Assembly: GCF_025370755.1 (NCBI RefSeq)
Contig: NZ_JAMXFC010000027.1
Coordinates: 1-64,000, forward strand
Length of the DNA: 64,000 nucleotides
Source: Laspinema sp. D2d
GTDB lineage: Bacteria; Cyanobacteriota; Cyanobacteriia; Cyanobacteriales; Laspinemataceae
Reading direction: 5' to 3'
Part shown: positions 48,201-56,920 of the stretch, piece by piece
How positions within the stretch are numbered: position 1 is the first letter of the stretch
How the letters are laid out: each line of letters opens with the position of its first letter
Translations under genes and position numbers: made by a program
The notes under the pieces: model-generated
Told to the model about the DNA's origin: nothing
The model's input: the letters and a program-made list of their open reading frames with translations, nothing else
Databases searched by the model: none

Positions 48201-48378
48201 CAATGTCTCTGCGTTTGTAGATGAAGTAAATCAGCATCGTGGGAATGGAGAAGTAGGCGATCGCAATTAGCGCATCGCTAACCAGATGCAGTGCAACGAG
48301 GGGAGTTTGCCAAAGGTAACAATGGCCGTGTGGAATATAGTAACGTGGGGTCAGAAAATCGTTCAAGAATTCCAGCAC
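45238..48378 (-). CDS. Ethylene-receptor-like hybrid histidine kinase with bilin-like GAF
   Basis: 1046 residues. Residues 1-120 hold three membrane helices of the plant ETR1 ethylene-binding type. Asp35, Tyr42, Ile45, Pro46, Ile72, Cys75 and His79 match ETR1 Asp25, Tyr32, Ile35, Pro36, Ile62, Cys65 and His69 with a constant offset of ten; Cys75/His79 (VLCGVGHLL) are the copper ligands. Then GAF1 (about 145-308), coiled coil, GAF2 (about 352-530), HisKA with MSHELRTPL (His575), HATPase (DTGPGL, GTGLGLRIS) and a receiver (Asp873 in FMDMHMPKMDG) with a helical tail. GAF2 is cyanobacteriochrome-like (DIYQAGFSSCYLKFL, then LWGLLGVYQNSGPRDW): the bilin Cys is kept (Cys478) but the next residue is Tyr, not His, and no DXCF cysteine is seen. 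The layout resembles Synechocystis Slr1212 (SynEtr1/UirS). Ethylene binding is well supported; light sensing is possible. Confidence 0.93.
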   Translation of the reverse strand: MLEFLNDFLTPRYYIPHGHCYLWQTPLVALHLVSDALIAIAYFSIPTMLIYFIYKRRDIAFSSIFAMFGAFIVLCGVGHLLDIWTLWHPDYWVSGIERALTAIVSCYTALRLVELLPQFLALRTPEQLEAVNHELQKEVLQRQRTEEILQALVSGTASVTGQDFFPALVKNLAKALNVKYVIVSEKNHEQDQTLESLGFWAGDDLGNNFTYNFTGRPCDFITYNQDFACYPEKLQEHFPNDPLLEEIGAESYLGVSLLDGNHQAIGTLCILDVKPLEEQDQARAIMSVFAARAATELQRKWAEEEKHLAYEELESRVQKRTAELVAVNSTLETEIQERIEMEAELRVMAEREKTISLIIQRMRESLNLETIFHATTNELRQAVDCDRVMIYRFNPDWSGALVSESVTPGWDMLLPEQADDPLLTQVTTDGPSCVLTQMNSSNLLIKDTYLQEQEGGIYRQKQTFCSVSDIYQAGFSSCYLKFLEQLSARAYVIAPIFSGSTLWGLLGVYQNSGPRDWKEAEVKIVIQIGNQLGVAVQQAELFAQTHKQAEELHRTAEAANAANRAKSEFLANMSHELRTPLNAILGFTQLMQRDSSLADLHQGYIDIINKSGSHLLALINDVLEMSKIEAGRVTLNEVEFDLPKLVYSLESMLQLKAKSKGLSLKFELQPSLPQFIRGDENKLRQVLINLLGNAIKFTNTGLVTLRISRPEFSDQKENPYQSTLKFEVEDTGPGLSSEDIKDLFQAFQQTRVGRQSQEGTGLGLRISQKFVQLMGGLITVTSTVGEGSSFKFEIPVGLVQGSSMEHSCDLNGAIRLAPGQPNYRILVVEDNPINRLLLVTLLKDIGVEVNEAENGEVAIASWQQWHPHLIFMDMHMPKMDGYEATQRIKQFGTRRNPSRDLAPVPPIIAITASAFSENREECLQVGCDNFVSKPFRREEILETLSHYLGAKYSYQETKITPTRPSSQNKESTCSLEADALQFMPPDWVNQFYNAVAQGSDTLALELLNRIPREHSELIETLTDLLENYQFDRLMELAQPPSPTLST

Positions 48379-48802
48379 TGTTCTCTTCTCCTTGCAACTC
48401 TTAATTTGAGCAATATCCAGTCAACATTTATAAAAATAGGAAGGGGAGTCTAGGCTCAGAGAGTGTCACTCTAAATTGAATCGTCTCTGATTCAATTTCC
48501 AGAGAGTTTTTAACCCGGTTCAGACTCTATCCAAGATGGAGCGGTCGGTTGGAACCTATTTCCTGGCTGTTCGGTTTCTTTGCAGTGGAGGAACTTCTGC
48601 CTTCAGACTGCTTTTGAAACTCAGCTCTCTCTCCTGAAGTTTATCCTGCCATCGGACAAGCGCGATCGCCACCCCCGATGGAACGTTAAGGCAGTAACTT
48701 AGGCATGGAAGCAGGAATCTTAATGGGAAGGGGTTGATAACCCCTGTAAAATGGGTAACGAATGGATTGAATTGAGATCAATAATTTTAGATTGGTTACA
48801 AA
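48379..48802. other. Divergent promoter region of sensor kinase and ATPase genes
   Basis: 424 bp between the hybrid kinase (minus) and the first AAA-like ATPase (plus). One HIP1-like octamer. No gene, repeat or recognisable operator. Confidence 0.45.
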
Positions 48803-50173
48803 GTGTTAAGTGTGGTTTTTCCTGATAGCCCATTGGAACGAACAACAGCTCAAAAACGTAGAAGAGGGGTGATTCTCAGCTCTCAGGGTGCTCAACGCTT
48901 ACAAGCGGCGGAGCATTTGTCAGCCGCACGGGATAATGGTGGCAACTCCTACACCTTGGAAGAGTTAAGCGATCGCACCGGACTGAGTACCAAAACTCTG
49001 ACAAAAGTCCGGCATCGACAAAAGCCGGTCGATTGTGTCACCTTAGCCGACTACTTCACCGCATTTGGCCTTTCCCTCCAAACCCAGGACTATGTTAGCC
49101 AGGAGCCCGACCCCGAGGCATCAATGGCCGCTTTAACGGGTTTACTCAGGACCCCACTGAAGGGACAGTTAGTGGTTGATTCTCCATTCTACATCTATCG
49201 ATCCCCGGCGGAACAGCTTCTGAAAGCTGAGAGTTTGCAACCGGGGGCCTTAATTCGGATTCGAGGGCCTCGACAGTTTGGCAAAACTTCTTTAGTAGTG
49301 CGGGGATTTACGCCTGTAGAAGAAAGTGATTTTCGCATCGCGATCGTCAGTTTGCAACTGGCCGATAGCGGTGTTTTTGACAGTTTAACAGTTTTCTTGC
49401 AATGGTTGTGTGTCATGATCACCCGGAGCCTGGGATTACCCAATCGCCTAGACGAATTTTGGAATCCGATGTTTGGCAGCAGCTATAGTTGCAATGATTA
49501 TTTTGAAAGCTATTTGCTGCCTGCGGCTGAAAATCCACTGTTGCTCGTCTTGGATGAAGTAAATTTAGTCTTTAGCTATCCGAAGATTGCCACGGATTTT
49601 TTTGGAATGCTCCGCGCTTGGTATGAGCGATCGCGTCACAGTACCGAGGGAAGTGAACTCTGGCAAAAACTCCGGTTAGTTATTATCTATTCTACGGATG
49701 TTTTTCTGCCGTTAACGGTGCATCAATCGCCGTTTAATGTTGGGTTATTAATTAATTTATCAGCATTTACGGTAGAACAGGTTGAGGAGTTAGCGGTGCG
49801 TTATGGATTAATGCCCCCCGAACACTATGCCACTCGTGCGATCGCCCTGCTTGGCGGCCATCCCTACTTAACCCAATTGGCCTTTTTTCACTTAAGTCAA
49901 CAAACCGTCACCCTCGAAAGCTTGCTCGAAACTATCACGACTCCCGATAGCATCTTTGAGAGTCATTTACGGCAACAATTCGCCTATTTAGAGCAGCATC
50001 CTGACCTCAAGGATGCCTGGAAATCAGTGATTTTGGCCCCAACGGGTGTAGAATTGCACCCCACCCAAGCTTTTAAATTGCAGGGATTGGGATTAATTAA
50101 ATTTGAAAATCAGTTAGCCTTCCCCAGTTGTCTGCTTTATCAAACTTATTTTTCCCGATTCTTGAAAGACTAG
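48803..50173 (+). CDS. AAA-like ATPase with N-terminal winged-helix-like region
   Basis: 456 residues from GTG 48803. Residues about 20-95 look like a DNA-binding-type helical domain (YTLEELSDRTGLSTKTLTKV). The ATPase follows: Walker A RGPRQFGKTS (155-163), Walker B VLDEVNLVF (about 249-257), typical of the AAA-like/STAND proteins common in cyanobacteria, and a helical C-terminal lid. No transmembrane segment. These proteins are usually regulators or sensors of unknown input. The same ATPase type starts the next gene on this strand, but the two are separated by a 250-bp G-rich repeat spacer, so co-transcription is uncertain. Confidence 0.8.
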   Translation: MLSVVFPDSPLERTTAQKRRRGVILSSQGAQRLQAAEHLSAARDNGGNSYTLEELSDRTGLSTKTLTKVRHRQKPVDCVTLADYFTAFGLSLQTQDYVSQEPDPEASMAALTGLLRTPLKGQLVVDSPFYIYRSPAEQLLKAESLQPGALIRIRGPRQFGKTSLVVRGFTPVEESDFRIAIVSLQLADSGVFDSLTVFLQWLCVMITRSLGLPNRLDEFWNPMFGSSYSCNDYFESYLLPAAENPLLLVLDEVNLVFSYPKIATDFFGMLRAWYERSRHSTEGSELWQKLRLVIIYSTDVFLPLTVHQSPFNVGLLINLSAFTVEQVEELAVRYGLMPPEHYATRAIALLGGHPYLTQLAFFHLSQQTVTLESLLETITTPDSIFESHLRQQFAYLEQHPDLKDAWKSVILAPTGVELHPTQAFKLQGLGLIKFENQLAFPSCLLYQTYFSRFLKD

Positions 50174-50421
50174 ACTTCTTGCCAAATTCTCTTAAGCCCC
50201 CCAAGAATTAACTATTTATTCCTCGGGCTTTCCCCTTCTTAAGGGGGACGGGAGGGGGATTCAAGGGGGTTGGGGGGATCAATCCGGTATTCTGCAAGAA
50301 TTCTAATAATTGAGGGAGAGAAAAGAATGATTTAAAAATTTTATTTCCTCTCCCTTTAATTTAAAGTCACCCCTTTATTTACCTGACCCTTTAAACTATT
50401 TTATTCTTAGTTAATGTACCC
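50174..50421. repeat. G/C-tract repeat spacer between two ATPase genes
   Basis: Alternating C-runs and G-runs: TAAGCCCCCC near 50193-50202, then CCCCTTCTTAAGGGG (50232-50246) as a palindrome, then GGGAGGGGG, AAGGGGG and TTGGGGGG up to 50279. The outer C6 and G6 tracts can pair across about 70 bp. Such GGGGGA/TCCCCC spacers are frequent between cyanobacterial genes and behave as dispersed repeats. The following 50285-50421 is AT-rich leader of the WD40 gene. Confidence 0.6.
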
Positions 50422-53400
50422 ATGCCACTTCTCAAAAACTCAGATTTTTCTTATCAAGTTGGCGGGAGTTTACCCTTTAATGCTCCCACTTATGTGCGCC
50501 GATTAGCGGATGAAACCTTATTTCATGAATTGGTTAAAGGAGAATTCTGCTATGTGTTTAATGCACGACAAATGGGCAAATCCAGTTTGCGGGTGCAAAC
50601 GACCCATCGCTTACAATCGATTGGGATTCGTTGTGGGGTAATTGATGTAACTGCAATTGGCACCCAAGAGGTCACCCCAGAACAGTGGTATGGGTCGATT
50701 GTCGGATTATTGACTAAGGCATTTCGACTGCAAGTGAATCTGTTAAGTTGGTGGCGCGATCGCGCTCATTCCTCCTATGTCAATCGCTTAAGTGATTTTT
50801 TGGAAACTGTTCTGCTGGCGCAAGTCCCTGAACCCATTGTTATTTTTATTGATGAAATTGATAGTGTTCTCAGTTTAAATTTTTCTACGGATGATTTTTT
50901 TGCCCTAATTCGGGCCTGTTATAACCGCCGCGCCGATCATGAAGAGTATCGCCGGTTAGCCTTTGCTTTATTTGGCGTGGCAACCCCGGCTGATTTAATT
51001 TCCGATGGCAGTCGCACTCCTTTTAATATTGGAAAAGGGATTGAATTATCGGGATTTGAATTTCAAGAAAATTCGCCATTATTGGGGGGATTGTCTCCGC
51101 AATTTGCCGATCCTCACTTAGCATTAAAGCGGATTCTCTATTGGACCGGGGGTCAACCTTTTTTGACTCAAAAACTCTGTCAAATGATTTCCAGCCACTC
51201 CGGGGACAATTATCCGGAATTAACACCAGATTTTATCAATCGTTTAGTAGAGACGAATCTGATTGGAAACTGGAAAGCCAATGATGAACCCGAACATTTT
51301 AAAACCATCTGCGATCGCCTGCTTTATAGTGAACAGCGAGTTGGGCGGTTGCTAGGACTCTACCAAAAAATTCTCCTGCATTCGGAAGAGGATGAAACTT
51401 CCTCGGGGTTTGAAAAAGTGGCGGCTGATGATAGTTCGGAACAAACTGAATTAATGTTAACCGGATTAATCGAAAAACGCGAAGGTATTCTACAGATTAA
51501 AAATCCCATTTATCAGAACATTTTTAGTTTTGATTGGGTCGCCAACCAACTGGCAAATCTCCGGCCCTATTCTCAGGCGATCGATGCTTGGATAGTCTCC
51601 GGATATCAGGATAAATCCTGGCTATTGCGGGGAAAAGCCTTACGGGATATTCTCGATTGGTCCCAGGGGAAAAGTCTGAGTAATTTGGATTATCAATTTC
51701 TAGCAGCTTCACAAGAATTAGACCGGGAGGAAACGCAAAGAACCTTAGAAGCGGAACGACTCCAAGAAGTAGAAGCGCGACTACAATTAGAACAGCGTCA
51801 CTTAAAGCGCCAAACTCTCCTGTTAGGAATTCTCAGCATGGCGACTATCATTGCCAGCAGTTTGGGTGGGTTTGCGTATCAGCAATATCAACAAACAGCA
51901 CTAAGTGAACTACGAGCGATTACGTTATCTTCAGAAGCATTATTTGCCTCTAATAAAAGTTTAAATGCGCTGCTTCAAGCTATTAAAGGAAAAGAACGCT
52001 TAAAACAGCTTAAAATTCTCGATTCACAACTGAACAAAAGCCTGGATGATGCCCTTTGGCAAGTGATTTTAAGCATTCAGGAATCTAATCGGCTCAATGG
52101 TCATACCGCAGCCGTTTTAGCGGTGGATTACAGTCCCGATGGGCAAGAAATTGTCACGGCTGGAGTTGATGGAACCCTCAAACTTTGGAATAGAGATGGC
52201 AAACTGATTCAAACCTTAACTGGACATCAAGCTGTGGTTCGGGTGGTCAAATTTAGTCCCAATGGAAAATTTTTAGTTTCATCGGGTGATGATAAAACCC
52301 TTAAATTTTGGAACCGAGATGGAACCTTATTAAGTTCAGTTCAGGCGAATACTTCAGGCATTTGGAGTCTTGACTTTAGTCCTGATGGTGAGCAGGTGAT
52401 TTCTGGAGGGTCTGATAGTACCGTAGAAGCCTGGAATTCTCAGGGTGAATTAGTGAGGCGATTTGAAGGAGAAACCACGGGAATTCGGGCTGTAGCATTT
52501 AGTCCTGATGGTCAAACCGTTGCAGCAGGTAAAATTGATAATACTATCCAGTTATGGAATGCACAGGGGAGTAAACTCCGGGAATTAGTTGGACATCCAG
52601 CCCCAATTTATGCGATCGCCTTTAGTCCAGATAATACCCTTTTGGCCTCGGGTACCGTGGATGGGATGATTAATATTTGGACCCGAGAAGGAACCCTCCT
52701 CCATACTGTAAAAGCCCATGATGCCACCGTTAAAGAACTGAGATTTAGCCCAGATAGCAGCATTTTAGCCTCGGTAAGCTGGGATAAAACTCTAAAACTT
52801 TGGAAACGGGATGGCACGTTAATTTCCACTCTGCGCGGTCATGATGCGGCAATTTGGGGAATGGCTTTTAGTCCCGATGGTAAAGAAATTGCTTCGGCGG
52901 GTGCAGAAAATGTGGCAATTCTTTGGAAAACAAACAGCATTTTTCAGCAAAAATTATATGCCTTAAATGGGTTAGTACGGGGATTATCATTGAGTGCCGA
53001 TGGCAATTTTATTGCTACATCAGGCAGCGAGAAAACTTTTCATATTTGGCAACTCGATGGAACAAAGGGACAACCCGTAGAAGGTCATACTGCATCGGTT
53101 GTTAATATCGATTTCCATCCTCAGCAGGAAATGATCGCATCAGTGAGCGAAGATAAAACCCTCAAAATCTGGAACTTGGATGGCACTCTTTTAAAAACTT
53201 TTGATGATGCGAATGCCGCTTTATTATCGGTTAATTGGGACTTTAATGGTGAAAGACTGGCTGCCGGAGATGCCAATGGAGTCGTTTGGTTGTGGAGTCG
53301 CCAAGAGGGTTTTATAAAACCTTTAAAGGGACATACTGCCCCCACTTGGAGCGTTGAATTTAGCCCCGATGGTCAACTTTTGGCGTCGGCGAGTAACGAT

Positions 53401-53928
53401 TCCACGATTCGACTTTGGAACCGATCCGGACAGCTTTTAAAAACTCTGAACGGTCATAATTCGGCAGTTTGGAAAGTTACCTTTAGTCCCGATGGGGAAA
53501 TGATAGCCTCGGGTAGTGGCGATATGACAGCTAAACTCTGGCGGAAAGATGGAACATTACTCAAAACTTTGACGGGACATACAGCGGCAGTGTGGGGAAT
53601 TGATTTTAGTCCAGATGGTTCTTTAATTGCGACGAGTAGTATTGATGAAACGATTAAAATTTGGACCCAAGAGGGGGTTTTACTCACGACTTTGACCGGC
53701 CATCAGGCGGGAGTTCGGGCGGTGGCTTTTCATCCAAATTTGCCCATTTTAGCCTCGGTCGGCGATGAACAAGTGATGACCCTTTGGCATCTCGATCGCC
53801 TCCTTAATCTTGACCCCCTGACTTATGCTTGTAATTGGGTCCGAGATTATTTAAAAACTAATCCAGCAGTGCCAACAGATGAAGCGAAACTCTGTACTCG
53901 CAAATTCGGTAAAATTCTATCAAAATAG
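50422..53928 (+). CDS. AAA-like ATPase fused to 14 WD40 repeats
   Basis: 1168 residues. The N-terminal ATPase (about 1-400) has Walker A-like FNARQMGKSS (about 46-55) and Walker B VIFIDEIDSV (about 139-148). A coiled coil with Glu/Arg/Leu (about 430-462) leads to one membrane helix (about 464-488, LLLGILSMATIIASSLGGFA). From about 558 to 1130 come 14 WD40 repeats, each about 41 residues with GH near the start and LW/IW near the end (SPDGQEIVTAGVDGTLKLWN; SPDGKEIASAGAENVAILWK): two seven-bladed propellers. Such sensor-transducer proteins are common in filamentous cyanobacteria; inputs are unknown. The ATPase half resembles the gene just upstream. Confidence 0.9.
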   Translation: MPLLKNSDFSYQVGGSLPFNAPTYVRRLADETLFHELVKGEFCYVFNARQMGKSSLRVQTTHRLQSIGIRCGVIDVTAIGTQEVTPEQWYGSIVGLLTKAFRLQVNLLSWWRDRAHSSYVNRLSDFLETVLLAQVPEPIVIFIDEIDSVLSLNFSTDDFFALIRACYNRRADHEEYRRLAFALFGVATPADLISDGSRTPFNIGKGIELSGFEFQENSPLLGGLSPQFADPHLALKRILYWTGGQPFLTQKLCQMISSHSGDNYPELTPDFINRLVETNLIGNWKANDEPEHFKTICDRLLYSEQRVGRLLGLYQKILLHSEEDETSSGFEKVAADDSSEQTELMLTGLIEKREGILQIKNPIYQNIFSFDWVANQLANLRPYSQAIDAWIVSGYQDKSWLLRGKALRDILDWSQGKSLSNLDYQFLAASQELDREETQRTLEAERLQEVEARLQLEQRHLKRQTLLLGILSMATIIASSLGGFAYQQYQQTALSELRAITLSSEALFASNKSLNALLQAIKGKERLKQLKILDSQLNKSLDDALWQVILSIQESNRLNGHTAAVLAVDYSPDGQEIVTAGVDGTLKLWNRDGKLIQTLTGHQAVVRVVKFSPNGKFLVSSGDDKTLKFWNRDGTLLSSVQANTSGIWSLDFSPDGEQVISGGSDSTVEAWNSQGELVRRFEGETTGIRAVAFSPDGQTVAAGKIDNTIQLWNAQGSKLRELVGHPAPIYAIAFSPDNTLLASGTVDGMINIWTREGTLLHTVKAHDATVKELRFSPDSSILASVSWDKTLKLWKRDGTLISTLRGHDAAIWGMAFSPDGKEIASAGAENVAILWKTNSIFQQKLYALNGLVRGLSLSADGNFIATSGSEKTFHIWQLDGTKGQPVEGHTASVVNIDFHPQQEMIASVSEDKTLKIWNLDGTLLKTFDDANAALLSVNWDFNGERLAAGDANGVVWLWSRQEGFIKPLKGHTAPTWSVEFSPDGQLLASASNDSTIRLWNRSGQLLKTLNGHNSAVWKVTFSPDGEMIASGSGDMTAKLWRKDGTLLKTLTGHTAAVWGIDFSPDGSLIATSSIDETIKIWTQEGVLLTTLTGHQAGVRAVAFHPNLPILASVGDEQVMTLWHLDRLLNLDPLTYACNWVRDYLKTNPAVPTDEAKLCTRKFGKILSK

Positions 53929-53971
53929 GTGAGTTTTTCCCGGGGAAAAATCTCACCTATTGGATTAGAGT

Positions 53972-54922
53972 TTAATCAATCCCATCGGGTACGGGAGTGG
54001 GATTAGTAGTGTTTTCAGCCAGACTGCTTTGCTTGTGCTGTTCGTAAAGTTCTAACAGTTCGGGTAAAGTAACAAATTTATATCCCCGTTGTTTGAGTTC
54101 GTTAATAATAATAGGTAAGGCTTGCACCGTGGCCGTGCGATCGCCTCCGCCATCATGTAATAGCACAATTCCTCCAGGTTTAGCGCTATTCAAAACATTG
54201 TTCACTAAGGCTCCAGAACTCGAAAAGAAAGACTCCCGAGCATCAGAAGACCACATCGCTACCGCATAATTTTGACTCAAGGCATAGTCGTTTAATCCGT
54301 TGGTCAAAACCCCTCCCGGAGGCCGAAACCACTTGGTGTTACATCCGGTTTTTTCATAAATGAGTGCAGCGGTATTTTCAATTTCTTGGGCGGCTATTTC
54401 TCGCGGGACATTATGATACTGATGACTCCAAGTATGGTTACCCAAGGCATGACCCGCTTCGACTACTTTTTGAGCAATTTCTGGATGATTTTTTAAGTGT
54501 TGACCAATCAAAAAGAAGGTGGCTTTAATATCCTGTTCTTTGAGAATATCTAAGACTTGTTCAGTATAAATCGGCCAAGGACCATCATCAAAGGTGAGGG
54601 CGATCGCTTTTTCACTGTCATCTAAAGCGACCTCATACAATGTGTTTCCTTGAAACTCCGGGGTAACAGCAAAATTAAACTGGTTTTCTTTGTCGGTCTG
54701 CTTTTGAGCGATCGCTTTGGTAAACCCTTCCAGTCTAATCTTCATTGCTTCCTGAACTCCGAGAGATGCTAAGACAATCTCTGGGGATTTGCCACTGGCT
54801 TCAACGATTCCTCCGGATAAGATCAGGGTCGGCAAAAATGTACCCATAATAATCGTACTAATCGCAGCGATCGCCGCCATTAACACCATCGATTTTGAAA
54901 AAAAGGGCTTCAGTTCATCCAC
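53972..54922 (-). CDS. NodB-type polysaccharide deacetylase
   Basis: 316 residues. One N-terminal membrane helix (about 12-36) anchors it or exports it. The NodB domain (about 108-300) has all five motifs: TFDDGPW (catalytic base Asp and metal Asp), HTWSH (metal His pair), RPPGG (motif 3), MWSSDARES (motif 4) and LLHDGGGD (catalytic His). The metal-dependent family removes N-acetyl groups from peptidoglycan or chitin-like glycans; the target here is probably cell-wall or exopolysaccharide GlcNAc. Convergent with the WD40 gene (43 bp apart). Confidence 0.9.
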   Translation of the reverse strand: MDELKPFFSKSMVLMAAIAAISTIIMGTFLPTLILSGGIVEASGKSPEIVLASLGVQEAMKIRLEGFTKAIAQKQTDKENQFNFAVTPEFQGNTLYEVALDDSEKAIALTFDDGPWPIYTEQVLDILKEQDIKATFFLIGQHLKNHPEIAQKVVEAGHALGNHTWSHQYHNVPREIAAQEIENTAALIYEKTGCNTKWFRPPGGVLTNGLNDYALSQNYAVAMWSSDARESFFSSSGALVNNVLNSAKPGGIVLLHDGGGDRTATVQALPIIINELKQRGYKFVTLPELLELYEQHKQSSLAENTTNPTPVPDGID

Positions 54923-55339
54923 ACTTATTTCTCCCGCCCTATTTGGCGAATTATATCGTGATGCTTTAGTAGATTTTTCCTGAAAAATTTAACGCTTTCT
55001 TTCACCCTAATTGAAAAAAAAGCTCAATTAAAATTTTTTGGCTTCCCTAATGACTTGCGGATAATCTTCAGGGTTTTTAACTCCTGATTTTGATATAGAT
55101 AAGGCTCAATTAACCCACCCGATTTAATTCCTTACAGGAGATTGACCCAGCTACCGATAGTAGCCCCGGGTCAATCAGTATTCGGTAGGCTGAGCCCTCA
55201 CAAACATTTCCCATTCAACCCTTTATTTCTAAAAAGAATCAGGGTTCTAAACCCCTCCTAAACCTTCACCACTGTTTAGGAACGAGTCAGGTTTTCTAGT
55301 TCTTGACGGTTAGTCCATGATTCTGCCAATTCCTTGTTC
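54923..55339. other. Spacer between deacetylase and panC/cmk
   Basis: About 420 bp, AT-rich at both ends, containing the hairpin at 55140-55176. No gene. Confidence 0.45.
55140..55176. terminator. Two-tier hairpin downstream of panC/cmk
   Basis: GATTGACCC (55140-55148) pairs with GGGTCAATC at the other end, and inside GCTAC pairs with GTAGC around CGATA. On the minus strand it lies 160 bp after panC/cmk; there is no U-run, so it is a structural end signal rather than a strict Rho-independent terminator. Confidence 0.5.
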
Positions 55340-56920
55340 TTATTCTTCAAATTTAGGGCGAACGATTGTTACATAATGGCTGACGATTTCATCGATAACT
55401 TCATCGATAGTCCGATGGTCTGTCTCAATTTCAATTGCATTCTCTGCTTTTGTCAAGGGAGAAATTTGGCGAGTGCTATCGAGGCGATCGCGCAAGGCAA
55501 TTTGGCCTTCAAGCTGTTCTAGGGTAATCCCTTCTTCCCCGACATTTGTCAGGTCTTGTTGACGTCGCCGGGCCCGTTCTCCCACAGAAGCAGTTAAAAA
55601 GATTTTTAACTCCGCATCCGGGAAGACATGAGTGCCAATATCTCGCCCTTCTGCAACCACTCCACCGCGTTCTCCAAAGTGCTGCTGCTGTTTGACTAAA
55701 TGAAGTCGCACGCTTTTGAAGCTAGACACCTGGGAAACATTAGCGGTAACTGCTTGCGTTCTAATCGCCTCAGTCACGTTCGATCCATCTACCCAAACTT
55801 GGGTCGGAATTGCCGGGTCCTGACTGGTCTCGATAAATTCAATTTTGGCCTGACTGACGACTTCAGCGATCGCCGGTTCATCGTCAAAAGCGATCCCTTT
55901 TTCCTGAACCAACCAAGTAATCGCCCGATACATCGCCCCTGTATCTAAATACATCAATCCCAGTTGTTTCGCCACCCGACGGGCTACAGTAGATTTCCCT
56001 GCACCAGCCGGACCGTCTATGGCTACAATCGGTTGACGGTCTTTCAGGATAATATTATCAATTAATCGGGTGTTGCCAATTTTTGCGGCGATCGCCACTA
56101 ATCCCGCAGATTCTATCTGTTCAATCGGTCTAAGACTTGTCGGTTCTACCAATTCACAATACTCTAGGTTAAGGTCCGGTTCGAGGCCCACTTCGGCTTG
56201 AACCGCAGCAATTATATCCTGACGAGTCACCTCCCCCCTGAGAAAAATTTTCTCAGCTTTTTGTAAGCCACGATACAACACCGCTGCACGCACTTTTTCC
56301 GAATCGCTAAGGTACTGATTTCTAGAACTCATTGCCAATCCCGAAGACTCTCGAACAATCTCACAGGGGACAATTTCCACCGGCAGGTTCAAATCCCGAA
56401 CCATCCGCTGTAAAATCGCCAGTTGCTGGGCATCTTTTCGGCCAAAATAAGCGCGGTCCGGTTGTACCACATTGAAAAGTTTGGTAACAATGGTCGCGAC
56501 TCCCTGAAAGTGACCGGGACGCGATCGGCCACATAACCCGGACATCATGGACTCGGGAGGCACAACCTGAGTTAAACCAGTCTCTGTTTCTTCCCCAATT
56601 CCCATCTCTTCCGGCATTGGCGCAAAGATGATATCTACTCCCGCTTGTTCACACAGGAGGCGATCGCGCTCTAAAGTCCGAGGATATCGCAGCAAATCCT
56701 CATTCGGCCCAAATTGCAGCGGATTGACAAAAATACTAACGACAACACTATCATTGCCTGCTCTAGCCCGTTCAATTAAACTCAGATGCCCCCCGTGCAA
56801 GGCTCCCATCGTCGGAACCAAACCCACAATCTGACCCTTAGACTGTAGGTCTAAGTAACAGCGCAACGCAACAACCGTTGTAAACAGGCGCACCACAACC
56901 CCCAAATCCTGACCAAACAT
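55340..56920 (-). CDS. panC/cmk: Bifunctional pantoate ligase/cytidylate kinase
   Basis: 526 residues. The first half is pantothenate synthetase, which joins pantoate and beta-alanine with ATP: VPTMGALHGGHLSLIERARA (HxGH-type motif), FVNPLQFGPNEDLLRYPRT, and SSRNQYLS. The second half (from about 293) is CMP kinase: IDGPAGAGKSTVARRVAKQL (P-loop), LDTGAMYRAITWL, and GRDIGTHVFPDAELKIFLTA. The fusion is the cyanobacterial norm. It may start at ATG 56920 or at one of the GTG codons at VVVRLFTT eight to ten residues later. The 5' side abuts a repeat element. Confidence 0.95.
   Translation of the reverse strand: MFGQDLGVVVRLFTTVVALRCYLDLQSKGQIVGLVPTMGALHGGHLSLIERARAGNDSVVVSIFVNPLQFGPNEDLLRYPRTLERDRLLCEQAGVDIIFAPMPEEMGIGEETETGLTQVVPPESMMSGLCGRSRPGHFQGVATIVTKLFNVVQPDRAYFGRKDAQQLAILQRMVRDLNLPVEIVPCEIVRESSGLAMSSRNQYLSDSEKVRAAVLYRGLQKAEKIFLRGEVTRQDIIAAVQAEVGLEPDLNLEYCELVEPTSLRPIEQIESAGLVAIAAKIGNTRLIDNIILKDRQPIVAIDGPAGAGKSTVARRVAKQLGLMYLDTGAMYRAITWLVQEKGIAFDDEPAIAEVVSQAKIEFIETSQDPAIPTQVWVDGSNVTEAIRTQAVTANVSQVSSFKSVRLHLVKQQQHFGERGGVVAEGRDIGTHVFPDAELKIFLTASVGERARRRQQDLTNVGEEGITLEQLEGQIALRDRLDSTRQISPLTKAENAIEIETDHRTIDEVIDEIVSHYVTIVRPKFEE

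Noticed and set aside
48803-50421. Toxin-antitoxin or CRISPR-type function for the AAA-like pair
   Set aside because: No toxin, nuclease or Cas motif is visible; the ATPases have only regulatory-type partner domains.
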